Assembly (NCBI RefSeq): GCF_040822065.1
Contig: NZ_CP162005.1
Coordinates: forward strand, 124,001-188,000
DNA from: Pedobacter sp. WC2423
Lineage (GTDB): Bacteria > Bacteroidota > Bacteroidia > Sphingobacteriales > Sphingobacteriaceae
DNA length: 64,000 bases
Direction: 5' to 3'
A program made the translations under genes and the position numbers. The notes beneath the pieces were generated by a model. That model worked only from the letters and a program-made list of their open reading frames with translations, was not told the DNA's origin and did not search any database. Positions 16,465 through 24,601 of the stretch are shown here, piece after piece. Positions within the stretch are counted from its first letter, which is position 1; every line of letters begins with the position of its first letter.

Positions 16465-18198
16465 TTACGCCTGTAAATCGTCCATCAATGATTTTATTTT
16501 AGCACCCAGTGCTGCATCAACTGTTTTGAATTGAGCTTTGTCTGTTAATGGAGCATTCACGCTGCAATAGAACTTGATTTTAGGCTCTGTACCTGAAGGG
16601 CGGGCAGAAACAATACTTCCATCTTCTGTAATGAATTGCAGTACATCAGATACAGGGAAATCAAGTTTGGTTTTCTCTTTCGTATCTAAATTCGTTTCCA
16701 CACCCAGTTCGTAGTCTTTTAAAGTTTTTACTTTAGAACCTCCGAGTTCCAGTGGCGGATTATTTCTGAATTTCTCCATCATCGCCTTGATTTCTTCAGC
16801 ACCAGTTTTTCCTTTTTTAGTCAGAGAAACCAGTTCTTCTTTATACAAGCCATATTCTGCATACATATCCAGCATCGCATCATATAAGCTGCTGCCTTTA
16901 TCTTTGTAGAAAGCAGTCATCTCAGCAATAAAAGCACAGGAAATGATCGCATCTTTATCTCTTACCAGCTCACCGATCAGATAACCATAACTCTCTTCAC
17001 CACCACCAATAAAGGTTTTTTTGCCTTGCAGGCTGGTGATCAGATGTCCGATATGTTTGAATCCGGTCAGGGTATTAAAATATTCAACGTTTTTAGCTTT
17101 GGCAATTTCTTCCACCAGGTTAGTGGTCACGATAGTTTTAACGATATACTGGTTACCGTCTAATTTGCCTTTTTCCTGCCATGCAGTAAGCAGGTAATTG
17201 ATTAACAAACTTCCAGTCTGGTTTCCGTTAAGCAATACAAATTCTCCGTCATTATTTTTAACAGCAATACCAACACGGTCGGCATCAGGATCTGTGGCCA
17301 GAACCAGGTCTGCATCAATTTCTTTTGCTTTATTTAAAGCCAGGGTCATTGCCTCTTTTTCTTCCGGATTAGGATAAACTACCGTAGGGAAGTTTCCGTC
17401 TGGTGTGCTTTGTTCTTTAACCAAAGTCAAATTGGTGAATCCAAATTGAGCTAATGCTTTAGGAACTAAAGTGATCCCTGTACCGTGAATCGGAGAGTAA
17501 ACTATTTTAAGGTCTTTTTGTCTGGCAATCGCTTCCGGAGAAACAGAAAGCGCAGTAATCTGATCAAGATATAGGGTGTCGATTTCCTCGCCGATCAGTT
17601 CAACAAGTTTCTCGTTACGTTCAAATTTAACTTCATCGATGCTTTTGATATTGGCAACTTCGTCCATCACCATATTATCATCAGGAGAAGTAAATTGTCC
17701 TCCGTCTGCACCATAAGCTTTATATCCGTTATATTCTTTAGGATTGTGTGAAGCAGTAAGCATTACACCACTGCGGCAGCCTAAATGTCTGATCGCGAAT
17801 GAAAGTTCAGGAGTAGGGCGTAATTCTTTGAAGAAACAGACATGAATTCCATTTGCAGAAAATACATCAGCAGTGATCTTAGCGAAAAAGTCTGATTGAT
17901 TTCTGCTGTCATGGGCAATAGCTACTTTAATTTGCTCTCCAGGATATTTTTTCAGCAGATAGTTACTCAGGCCTTGTGTGGCTGTACCAATTGTGTATTT
18001 ATTAATCCTGTTAGAACCAGCTCCCATAATACCGCGGAGTCCACCTGTACCAAATTCCAGACTTCTGTAAAAGGAATCTACTAATTCTACAGACGCTTCA
18101 CTGTCTATTAGTTTTTGGATTTCTTCTTTTGTTTGTTGGTCATAATTGCCATTAAGCCACTCGTTAATGGTGTTTTGTATTGCTGCTTCTAATTGCAT
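16465..18198 (-). CDS. Phospho-sugar mutase (phosphoglucomutase/phosphomannomutase)
   Basis: This 577-residue enzyme of the alpha-D-phosphohexomutase family interconverts sugar 1- and 6-phosphates. The phosphoserine loop TASHNPKEYNGYKAYG is near residue 150, the metal loop DPDADRVG follows in domain 2, the sugar-binding loop is GGGEESYG, and the phosphate loop is RPSGTEPKIKFYC near the C-terminus. The start is set at 18198 (MQLEAAI), because a clear ribosome-binding sequence GGAG lies just before it; the longer frame adds 13 unrelated residues. It is monocistronic with a shared terminator downstream. Confidence 0.9.
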   Translation of the reverse strand: MQLEAAIQNTINEWLNGNYDQQTKEEIQKLIDSEASVELVDSFYRSLEFGTGGLRGIMGAGSNRINKYTIGTATQGLSNYLLKKYPGEQIKVAIAHDSRNQSDFFAKITADVFSANGIHVCFFKELRPTPELSFAIRHLGCRSGVMLTASHNPKEYNGYKAYGADGGQFTSPDDNMVMDEVANIKSIDEVKFERNEKLVELIGEEIDTLYLDQITALSVSPEAIARQKDLKIVYSPIHGTGITLVPKALAQFGFTNLTLVKEQSTPDGNFPTVVYPNPEEKEAMTLALNKAKEIDADLVLATDPDADRVGIAVKNNDGEFVLLNGNQTGSLLINYLLTAWQEKGKLDGNQYIVKTIVTTNLVEEIAKAKNVEYFNTLTGFKHIGHLITSLQGKKTFIGGGEESYGYLIGELVRDKDAIISCAFIAEMTAFYKDKGSSLYDAMLDMYAEYGLYKEELVSLTKKGKTGAEEIKAMMEKFRNNPPLELGGSKVKTLKDYELGVETNLDTKEKTKLDFPVSDVLQFITEDGSIVSARPSGTEPKIKFYCSVNAPLTDKAQFKTVDAALGAKIKSLMDDLQA

Positions 18199-18446
18199 GT
18201 TCTCCGTTAATATTTGATTATTCTGGTCTATAAACAAAACAAAAGCTATGGATGTTTTTAAGATCTGTTTTTAAATTTCAGGCCCTCCAAATTTAATTTT
18301 GTTTATAGCATGATTATTAAGCGCGTTTTATTAATTTCACGCCCTAATGCAATTATATACCAAATTAATTGAATTAAAAATACCTGCTACAAATAAATTA
18401 ATTGCAGATGGATATTTTAGTTTAATTATTAACCCAATTTAGAAAC

Positions 18447-19760
18447 ATGAAGATATTAAAGTTTGGCGGAACTTCTGTCGGAAGCCCCGAGCGGATGACG
18501 AAATTGCTGGATATTATCAATCCGGCTGAAGAGCAAATTGTAGTTTTATCAGCAGTGTCTGGTACAACCAATGGTTTAGTAGAAATTTCAGGCAAACTTT
18601 TAAAGGAAGATAAACAGGGGGCGTTAATTTTAATTAACGCCCTGAATCAAAAATATAATGAATTCGTTATTGAGCTTCTTCCTGAGGGTGATTTAAGGGA
18701 GCAGGGACAGGAAGTGGTGAATTACCATTTTCAGTTTTTAACTGGCCTGGTCAACGATATTTTTACACCTGCTGAAGAGAAGGTGGTTTTAGCGCAGGGT
18801 GAATTATTGTCCACTACGCTTTATCATATTTATTTGAAAGCTATTGATGTGCCTTCGGTATTATTACCGGCACTTGATTTCATGAAGATTGATGAAGATA
18901 ATGAGCCTGATATCTCTTTTGCGACGGCGAATCTTACACCTTTGCTGGACAAGCATAAGGGCAATAAATTATTTATTACGCAGGGCTTTATCTGCAGAAA
19001 CAGCTTCGGTGAGGTAGATAACCTTCGCCGTGGCGGAAGTGATTATACGGCTTCGCTGATTGGTGCTGCTATTTTAGCAGAGGAAGTACAGATCTGGACG
19101 GATATTGACGGAATGCATAATAATGATCCAAGGATTGTAAAGGGTACGAAACCAATTGCTCATCTTTCTTTTGATGAGGCTGCGGAGCTTGCTTATTTCG
19201 GAGCTAAAATTCTTCATCCTCAGTCGGTATTTCCGGCACAGAAATACAAAATTCCGGTAAGGTTATTAAATACGATGGAGCCTTCTGCTGCGGGAACATT
19301 GATTTCTGCAGAGAGTGAAAAAGGGAAAATCAAATCTATCGCTGCTAAGGATGGTTTGATTGCTATCCGGATCCAGTCGAGCCGCATGCTTTTGGCTTAT
19401 GGTTTCTTAAGAAGGATATTCGAGATTTTTGAACGTTATAAGACGCCGATCGATATGATTACAACTTCGGAGGTTGCGGTTTCTTTAACGATAGATTTTA
19501 CGGATAACCTGGATAAAATTTTAGAGGAGCTGGATACTTTTGGTTCTGTAGAGATTGACAGGGAACAGACGATTGTTTGTGTGGTGGGAGATTTTGGTGC
19601 GGGCAAACATGGCTTTGCGTCAAGAGTACTTGATGCTATCAAACATATTCCTGTCAGAATGATCTCTTATGGGGGAAGTAATTATAATATCTCTTTATTA
19701 GTAAATACGGGAGATAAAACAGAGGTACTGAGAAGTTTACATAACCGCATTTTTGAATAA
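18447..19760 (+). CDS. Aspartate kinase
   Basis: This 437-residue enzyme makes aspartyl phosphate, the first step towards lysine, threonine and methionine. The kinase domain begins with KFGGTSVGSPERM and contains the substrate-binding RRGGSDYTASLIGAA and WTDIDGMHNNDPRIV stretches. C-terminal ACT domains follow (TTSEVAVSLTIDF and VRMISYGGSNYNISLLV) and suggest feedback control. It is a stand-alone kinase without homoserine dehydrogenase. LysA, the last lysine-pathway enzyme, follows after a small opposite-strand ORF. Confidence 0.92.
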   Translation: MKILKFGGTSVGSPERMTKLLDIINPAEEQIVVLSAVSGTTNGLVEISGKLLKEDKQGALILINALNQKYNEFVIELLPEGDLREQGQEVVNYHFQFLTGLVNDIFTPAEEKVVLAQGELLSTTLYHIYLKAIDVPSVLLPALDFMKIDEDNEPDISFATANLTPLLDKHKGNKLFITQGFICRNSFGEVDNLRRGGSDYTASLIGAAILAEEVQIWTDIDGMHNNDPRIVKGTKPIAHLSFDEAAELAYFGAKILHPQSVFPAQKYKIPVRLLNTMEPSAAGTLISAESEKGKIKSIAAKDGLIAIRIQSSRMLLAYGFLRRIFEIFERYKTPIDMITTSEVAVSLTIDFTDNLDKILEELDTFGSVEIDREQTIVCVVGDFGAGKHGFASRVLDAIKHIPVRMISYGGSNYNISLLVNTGDKTEVLRSLHNRIFE

Positions 19761-19768
19761 AAACCGGT

Positions 19769-19945
19769 TTATCTCTTTTTGAGGTAAGTAAGGACTGCTA
19801 TAATAATAAAAATGAGTACGATAAAGAGCCTGACTCTTCTGTCGTATTCTTTTTTGTTGATTTTCTGACGTTGAAGATCGAAATAGTTGCCCAGGTAAAT
19901 CAACAGCATTCCAATTAGACAAAATACAATAAGATATTTAAACAT
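19769..19945 (-). CDS. Small membrane protein between aspartate kinase and lysA
   Basis: This possible 58-residue protein has two hydrophobic segments (FKYLIVFCLIGMLLIYLG and LFIVLIFIIIAVLTYL) separated by a charged loop (QRQKINKKEYDRRVR). The start is set at 19945, since its ATG is then back to back with the lysA ATG at 19947. The positive-inside rule fits a hairpin with the loop in the cytoplasm. I do not recognise a family. It lies antisense in the gap between two lysine genes; it could also be chance, but the amphipathic layout argues for a real gene. Confidence 0.5.
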   Translation of the reverse strand: MFKYLIVFCLIGMLLIYLGNYFDLQRQKINKKEYDRRVRLFIVLIFIIIAVLTYLKKR

Positions 19946-19946
19946 T

Positions 19947-21098
19947 ATGTTTTCTAACAAAGATATAGCACAGTTTGCAGATTTAGAAACACCTTTTTAT
20001 TATTATGACCTGAGTTTATTGCAGCGCAGCTTAAGTGCTTGTGCTGAAGCGGCTAAGGTTTATGATTTTCATGTGCATTATGCAATGAAGGCGAATTTTA
20101 ATGATACGCTGCTGAAAAAAATTAAAGAGGCCGGTTTGGGCGCTGATTGTGTAAGTGGCAATGAAGTGAAGAAGGCCATTGAGATAGGTTTTGACAAGAA
20201 ACGGGTCGTATTTGCTGGTGTCGGTAAATCGGACAAGGAAATCAATGAGGCGCTGGATCTGGATATTTTCTGCTTTAATGTAGAGTCTGTTCAGGAGTTA
20301 GAGGTCATCAATGAGCTTGCCGGAAAAAGAGGAAAGGTGGCCAAGGTTGCCATCCGTATTAATCCTAATGTAGATGCACATACGCATCATAATATTACAA
20401 CGGGACTGGATGAGAACAAGTTCGGTGTAAATTCATGGGATCTTCCTGATTGTGTGGTGGTTTTAAAGGCTTCTGCAAATTTGGAGTTCATGGGGATACA
20501 TTTTCATATTGGCTCGCAGATCACAAATTTAGATGTTTTTAAGAATCTTTGTGTAAGAATCAACGAGTTTGCGAAATGGTTCGAGGAGCGCGGGCTTCTG
20601 GTAAAGCTGATCAATGTTGGCGGAGGATTGGGTATTGATTATCAGAATCCTGAGCAACAGATCCCTGATTTTGAAGCTTATTTTAAGATTTTTAATGAAT
20701 TTTTAGAGAAAAGGCCTAATCAGGAGGTTCATTTTGAGCTGGGAAGAGCGATTGTGGGCCAGTGTTCTTCGCTAATCAGCAGAGTGCTTTATGTGAAGAA
20801 TGGCAAGAGCAAGAATTTTATAATTCTGGATGCAGGAATGACGGAGTTAATGAGACCGGCACTTTACCAGGCTTATCACCAGATCGAGAATTTGAGCAAA
20901 CAGGATGGAGGATTGAGTGTAAAGTATGATGTGGTAGGCCCGATTTGCGAGAGTACGGATTGTTTTGGGAAAGAGGTTTTGTTACAGGAAACGGAAAGGG
21001 GCGATTTAGTGGCAATCAGGAGTACTGGGGCTTATGGTGAAGTGATGAGTTCACATTATAATCTGAGGGAAAATGTAAGGGTGGTTTTTAGTAAGTAG
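19947..21098 (+). CDS. lysA: Diaminopimelate decarboxylase
   Basis: This 383-residue PLP enzyme makes L-lysine from meso-diaminopimelate. The N-terminal TIM-barrel holds the PLP lysine in HYAMKANFN near residue 49 and the phosphate-binding NVGGGLGIDY. HIGSQITN lies between them. The C-terminal beta domain carries VGPICESTDCFGK (active cysteine), GAYGEVMSSHYN and the final short tail. The length is slightly shorter than E. coli LysA. Its transcript probably ends in the large hairpin at 21116-21194. Confidence 0.92.
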   Translation: MFSNKDIAQFADLETPFYYYDLSLLQRSLSACAEAAKVYDFHVHYAMKANFNDTLLKKIKEAGLGADCVSGNEVKKAIEIGFDKKRVVFAGVGKSDKEINEALDLDIFCFNVESVQELEVINELAGKRGKVAKVAIRINPNVDAHTHHNITTGLDENKFGVNSWDLPDCVVVLKASANLEFMGIHFHIGSQITNLDVFKNLCVRINEFAKWFEERGLLVKLINVGGGLGIDYQNPEQQIPDFEAYFKIFNEFLEKRPNQEVHFELGRAIVGQCSSLISRVLYVKNGKSKNFIILDAGMTELMRPALYQAYHQIENLSKQDGGLSVKYDVVGPICESTDCFGKEVLLQETERGDLVAIRSTGAYGEVMSSHYNLRENVRVVFSK

Positions 21099-21115
21099 GT
21101 TTTTCCATATAGTAT

Positions 21116-21194
21116 AAAAAAAGCAACAAGCCATATTTCTGCCGACGTTCCTGAAGTAGGAACAAGGTCAGAAATATGGCTTGTTGCTTTTTTT
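21116..21194 (+). repeat. Conserved-core long hairpin, copy 1
   Basis: Perfect 26-bp arms at 21116-21141 and 21169-21194 (A7 at the start, T7 at the end) enclose a 27-nt apical part at 21142-21168. That apical part contains a 5-bp inner stem GTTCC/GGAAC with loop TGAAGTA and flanks CCGAC and AAGGT. It starts 18 bases after the lysA stop, so it can act as terminator. The apical part, but not the arms, recurs at 27622-27648 (minus strand) and 32452-32478. Confidence 0.9.
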
Positions 21195-21300
21195 ATTCCT
21201 TAATTTTTCTGGATTACCCTTACATAATTAAAAAGACACCGTTTCATTTAAGTCAGTATAATAATTGTGAGGGGGTGGGTTGTTGGTTAGGAGGAGAATA

Positions 21301-21400
21301 GGTTTGGTTTGAGAAGAAAGATCTTGGTTTGCTCTGAGGAGAAAAGTTTGTTTTGCTTTGGGGAGAAAGATTTTGGTTTGCTTTGAGGTGAGAGTTTTGG
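21301..21400 (+). repeat. Degenerate tandem repeat, four 24-25 bp units
   Basis: Units at 21301-21325, 21326-21350, 21351-21374 and 21375-21398 share the pattern GGTTTGCTTTGAGGAGAAAG followed by a T-rich end. A partial unit precedes them and another begins at 21399. The strand is strongly purine/G+T biased. There is no open reading frame across it that I trust. It lies in the 695-base gap between lysA and the PD40 lipoprotein gene. Confidence 0.7.
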
Positions 21401-21406
21401 TTTCTT

Positions 21407-21496
21407 CAACTGTTCAGGGTAAACACCATTCAGTAATTAACTATATCATTGTCTTTTACTGTAAACTAATTCCAGTATAGGACAACTGTTCAGGGT
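21407..21496 (+). repeat. Direct repeat pair CAACTGTTCAGGGT
   Basis: The same 14 bases CAACTGTTCAGGGT occur at 21407-21420 and 21483-21496, with 62 bases between them. The first copy directly follows the tandem repeats and the second lies just before the 32-bp palindrome, which suggests that this stretch has been built by duplication or insertion. Confidence 0.65.
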
Positions 21497-21503
21497 TTAT
21501 AAT

Positions 21504-21568
21504 TAGTCGTAGTTGAGAGGGGGTTGAAAGGGCCATTGGCCCTTTCAACCCCCTCTCAACTACGACTA
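21504..21568. repeat. Perfect 32-bp inverted repeat with 1-base centre
   Basis: Arms 21504-21535 and 21537-21568 are exactly complementary with one T between them. The G/C-rich middle (GAGAGGGGGTTGAAAGGGCC) makes a very stable hairpin or cruciform. It lacks the conserved apical sequence of the three long hairpins and lacks a T-run, and it is 406 bases from the nearest upstream stop, so it is not a standard terminator. Between it and the gene at 21794 I see nothing else. Confidence 0.85.
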
Positions 21569-21793
21569 TAATACGATGACGGACTTATCTCTGTATTCAG
21601 GAGGCTGGTTTTAGTTTTTGCCGGATAAAAATGCTTTTTCTATTACATCTATAATTGGATTATTCAGTAATCTTGGAGCCGGGATTCCAATAGCTGCAAT
21701 TTGATAGTAAATTGATAGGTTTTCTGGTTGTTTGAATTCACTAAGTGCTTATTAAATTAGGTTTAGCACTATAAATAATATTAGATATACTAT

Positions 21794-22699
21794 ATGAGAT
21801 CGTTTAAGTTTTTAATTCCGGCATTGTCGCTTTTAGTAGTGGCTTGTAATTCTAACAGTAATTCCAATAAGGTTGAAACAGCTAAGGTTGTTGATTATAA
21901 ATATTCACTGGCTTATCAGTTGGATGGGAAAATTGTGGCGGCGAATGCGGATACTTCAAAACAGATTTCTTTCGGTGGGGCTACTGATCCGGCCATCTCT
22001 CCGGACGGAAATAAGTTGGCTTACACGGTGAGCGATAGTTTAGGGAACAGGTCTGTCTGGGTTGCGGACATGGTTAGCAAAAGTCAGGTTCAGTTAAATG
22101 TAAAGAGTAAAAATTATTACCGGGCTGTATGGTCTCCTTCGGGAGATATGATGGCTTTTAGCATTTTTAATAAGAAATCTTTTTGGAAGGTGGGGATCAT
22201 TAAGACGGATAATTCGGGCTATGTGATGTTAGATAGCGTGTCGAAGCTGAATGTTTATGCGCCGGCCTGGAAGAATGAAAATCAGATTATAGCTCAGGAT
22301 CTTCAAAAGCTTTACACATTTGATTTGACGGGGAAAATGGTAGAATCGGTCAATATCACGGATCTGATTGGAAAGGAGCTTTCAATTGCAAGTAATAATA
22401 GTTTCTTTTATAGCAAGGATGGAAAGAAATTGGTTTTTAATGCGGGTAATAAGGATGTTTTACCGGGTTTGACCGGGCCGGGTGAAGGGGTTTATGTGCT
22501 GGATCTTGCATCTAAACAGGTGAAGCGAATTTCTCCTGAAGGTATGACTGTACCTTCTCTTTTTGTCACAGGTAATGATAAGGTTATTTATAGTGGGATG
22601 GAAAAGCCGTTTGTAGTTTCGAAAATATATACTACTGATTTATCAGGAAGTGAGATTAAGCTTGTTGTTGATAAGGGAAATAATCCAACAGCTAATTAA
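21794..22699 (+). CDS. PD40/TolB-like beta-propeller lipoprotein
   Basis: This 301-residue lipoprotein has a signal peptide with lipobox VVAC near residue 18 and a serine/asparagine linker (NSNSNSN). The rest is a run of WD40-like PD40 blades with the sequence type DPAISPDGNKLAYTVSD, AVWSPSGDMMAFSIF and YSKDGKKLVFNAG. Such proteins bind partners in the periplasm or at the outer membrane rather than catalyse a reaction. It is followed after 27 bases by a hypothetical gene on the same strand. The specific role is unknown. Confidence 0.75.
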   Translation: MRSFKFLIPALSLLVVACNSNSNSNKVETAKVVDYKYSLAYQLDGKIVAANADTSKQISFGGATDPAISPDGNKLAYTVSDSLGNRSVWVADMVSKSQVQLNVKSKNYYRAVWSPSGDMMAFSIFNKKSFWKVGIIKTDNSGYVMLDSVSKLNVYAPAWKNENQIIAQDLQKLYTFDLTGKMVESVNITDLIGKELSIASNNSFFYSKDGKKLVFNAGNKDVLPGLTGPGEGVYVLDLASKQVKRISPEGMTVPSLFVTGNDKVIYSGMEKPFVVSKIYTTDLSGSEIKLVVDKGNNPTAN

Positions 22700-22726
22700 A
22701 ACTTAGTTATTATCCGGCCTGATCTT

Positions 22727-23182
22727 ATGGATTTAGAGAAATATACTTTTGATAGTATTCCTGATGCTGAGCGAACGGCAGAAGATACAGTGATTGAATT
22801 TGTAATTGTTTACAATAGATGGGCTAAGGAGTGCCATAATTTGGTTGTTGCTGATCGGGAGAAGCTGAATGAGCTGATTCAAAAGGATAGTCATGCCCGG
22901 CAAGTTTTACAGGAGATTTATAAGAAGTATTGTACTTCAAAGAATAGACAGTATCATCGGACTGGTACAGGGTATTATTTTTATGGTGGGACTTATAAGG
23001 CGGGGACGGCAATTGAAAGTTGTACGGAGCTGGCGAAAAATGAAGTGATCATTCAGACGAAAAAGATTAAAAATTTTTCACCTGTAAAAAGGTATTCAGT
23101 AGTGAAGCAGGGACAGGTTTGGAAGATAGGTGGTGTGGAGAGTTTAAGTGGGAATAAGATGTGGGAGTTTGATATACTTTAA
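22727..23182 (+). CDS. Hypothetical protein
   Basis: This 151-residue, probably cytoplasmic protein lacks a signal peptide. The N-terminal half is helical and acidic (YNRWAKECHNLV, REKLNELIQKDS); the C-terminal half is predicted to be beta-rich, with GTGYYFYGGTYKAG and a closing VWKIGGVESLSGNKMWEFDIL. The second half resembles small domains of the NTF2-like or immunity-protein kind, but I cannot assign it to one. It may be co-transcribed with the PD40 lipoprotein gene. Confidence 0.6.
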   Translation: MDLEKYTFDSIPDAERTAEDTVIEFVIVYNRWAKECHNLVVADREKLNELIQKDSHARQVLQEIYKKYCTSKNRQYHRTGTGYYFYGGTYKAGTAIESCTELAKNEVIIQTKKIKNFSPVKRYSVVKQGQVWKIGGVESLSGNKMWEFDIL

Positions 23183-23214
23183 ATACGGAAACAATTAAGG
23201 AAGTACGGAAATAA

Positions 23215-24042
23215 TCAAGGCTTCTCCGGCTCTTTTAATTCTTTTCCGCATCTGGAGCAAAACTTTGCATTTGCGGGGTAAACCGGAGCGTAACATATGG
23301 GGCATTTTTCCTTGGCTTCATCTGTGGCCCTTGCCATTTCTACAGATACAATACCGGTAGGGACTGCAATAATACCATAACCGATAATCATCAGGATACT
23401 CGCCAGAAGTTGTCCTAAGGGGCTTTGTGGTGAGATGTCTCCGTAACCAACGGTGGTGATTGTAACTATTGCCCAGTAAATAGAAACGGGGATGCTTGTG
23501 AAACCACTTGCATCCCCTTCAATAATATACATGAGTGTACCAATAATGGTTACCAGTGTAACGACGCTCGCCAGGAATACGGTAATTTTATATAAACTGT
23601 TTTTAAGCGCGTTTCTCAATATGTTCCCTTCACTGGTGAAACGGCTAAGTTTTAAAATCCGGAAAACTCTAAGTAGTCTGAATGCACGAATAACAACCAG
23701 GTAATGTGCTCCTGCCAGAAACAGACTCAGATAAGTCGGCAAAAAAGCGATAATATCTATGAGCCCATAAAAGCTGAAGATATACCTGGATGGTTTATCA
23801 CTGCTATAAATCCGGAGCGCATATTCCAGTGTAAAGAATATCGTGAAAATCCATTCCACAGTGCGGATATAAATCAGGTAATGCGCTCTGAAACTAGCTA
23901 CACTTTCCAGAAAAACAGACAGAATGCTTAGCAGAATCACCCATAGTAAAATCAGATCAAATAATTTACCAGCCTTGGTGTCTGATTCAAAGATGATCGT
24001 ATAAAGCTTTTTTCTGAAAATGTCGTGAGTTCTAATAGCCAT
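23215..24042 (-). CDS. Voltage-gated ion channel (potassium type) with C-terminal zinc ribbon
   Basis: This 275-residue six-transmembrane channel has the voltage-sensor S4 helix VIRAFRLLRVFRILKLSRF, with arginines every third residue, and the selectivity filter TITTVGYGD between S5 and S6, which fits potassium. The S6 helix is followed by a short cytoplasmic tail with a zinc ribbon of four cysteines (CPIC and CSRCGK). The zinc ribbon may sense or stabilise the tetramer; this is inference. It sits in the inner membrane. It converges on the hypothetical gene at 22727. Confidence 0.88.
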   Translation of the reverse strand: MAIRTHDIFRKKLYTIIFESDTKAGKLFDLILLWVILLSILSVFLESVASFRAHYLIYIRTVEWIFTIFFTLEYALRIYSSDKPSRYIFSFYGLIDIIAFLPTYLSLFLAGAHYLVVIRAFRLLRVFRILKLSRFTSEGNILRNALKNSLYKITVFLASVVTLVTIIGTLMYIIEGDASGFTSIPVSIYWAIVTITTVGYGDISPQSPLGQLLASILMIIGYGIIAVPTGIVSVEMARATDEAKEKCPICYAPVYPANAKFCSRCGKELKEPEKP

Positions 24043-24089
24043 GTCTGCAAGGTTAATCTAATTCTGCGCTTTACAGAAATTAATTTATG

Positions 24090-24542
24090 CTATTTGAGTT
24101 TCAGCTCGTAAATCCGGGACTCTTCTTCCCAGGGATGATAGCCCGTTCCTATGTATTGATAACCATATTTTTCATATAATCCAATGTGGTCAGTACACAA
24201 GTACAAATTATCAAAGCCTGCTTGAATCGTGTCTTCTTTTGCTTTGTCCAGCAGCAATTTGCTGTAGGCTTTTCCTCTGTGTTTTTCATCCACATATAAG
24301 GCACAAACCCAGGGATATAAATCCATTCTACTGATAAAGTCATTAGGAATCAATCCTGCGCAGCCAATAATTTCATTCTCTTTTTCCAGCAGATACCATT
24401 GAGGAAATGCCCCTTTTGCAGCTATACAATGTGTTAAGCAATCTTCATAAATAATTGGTTCTACTTCAGACCAGCAGGTTTGAAGATATTGAATTGCTTT
24501 TTTTAGATATTCAGGGTGCTCTCTTACGGATATAAGTTTCAT
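24090..24542 (-). CDS. GNAT family N-acetyltransferase
   Basis: This 150-residue acetyltransferase has the acetyl-CoA binding motif VDEKHRGKAYSKLLLDKAKED near residues 90-110. The preceding beta strand is IIGCAGLIPND and the tail ends GLYEKYGYQYIGTGYHPW. It transfers an acetyl group from acetyl-CoA to an amine of unknown identity. It is a single gene, 48 bases from the ion channel gene on the same strand, so it could share its transcript. Confidence 0.85.
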   Translation of the reverse strand: MKLISVREHPEYLKKAIQYLQTCWSEVEPIIYEDCLTHCIAAKGAFPQWYLLEKENEIIGCAGLIPNDFISRMDLYPWVCALYVDEKHRGKAYSKLLLDKAKEDTIQAGFDNLYLCTDHIGLYEKYGYQYIGTGYHPWEEESRIYELKLK

Positions 24543-24601
24543 AATCAGACGGTTTTCGGCTTTGTATAGTTTTTAATAAGAAACCCTTAAATTACGTATT
24601 T

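Noticed and set aside
21301-21400. CRISPR array or coding repeat
   Set aside because: Units follow each other without spacers and have no continuous reading frame; they are degenerate tandem repeats.
21504-21568. Assigning the 32-bp palindrome to the conserved-core hairpin family
   Set aside because: Its centre is a single base and lacks the GTTC[CA]-TGAAG[TA]A-[GT]GAAC core.
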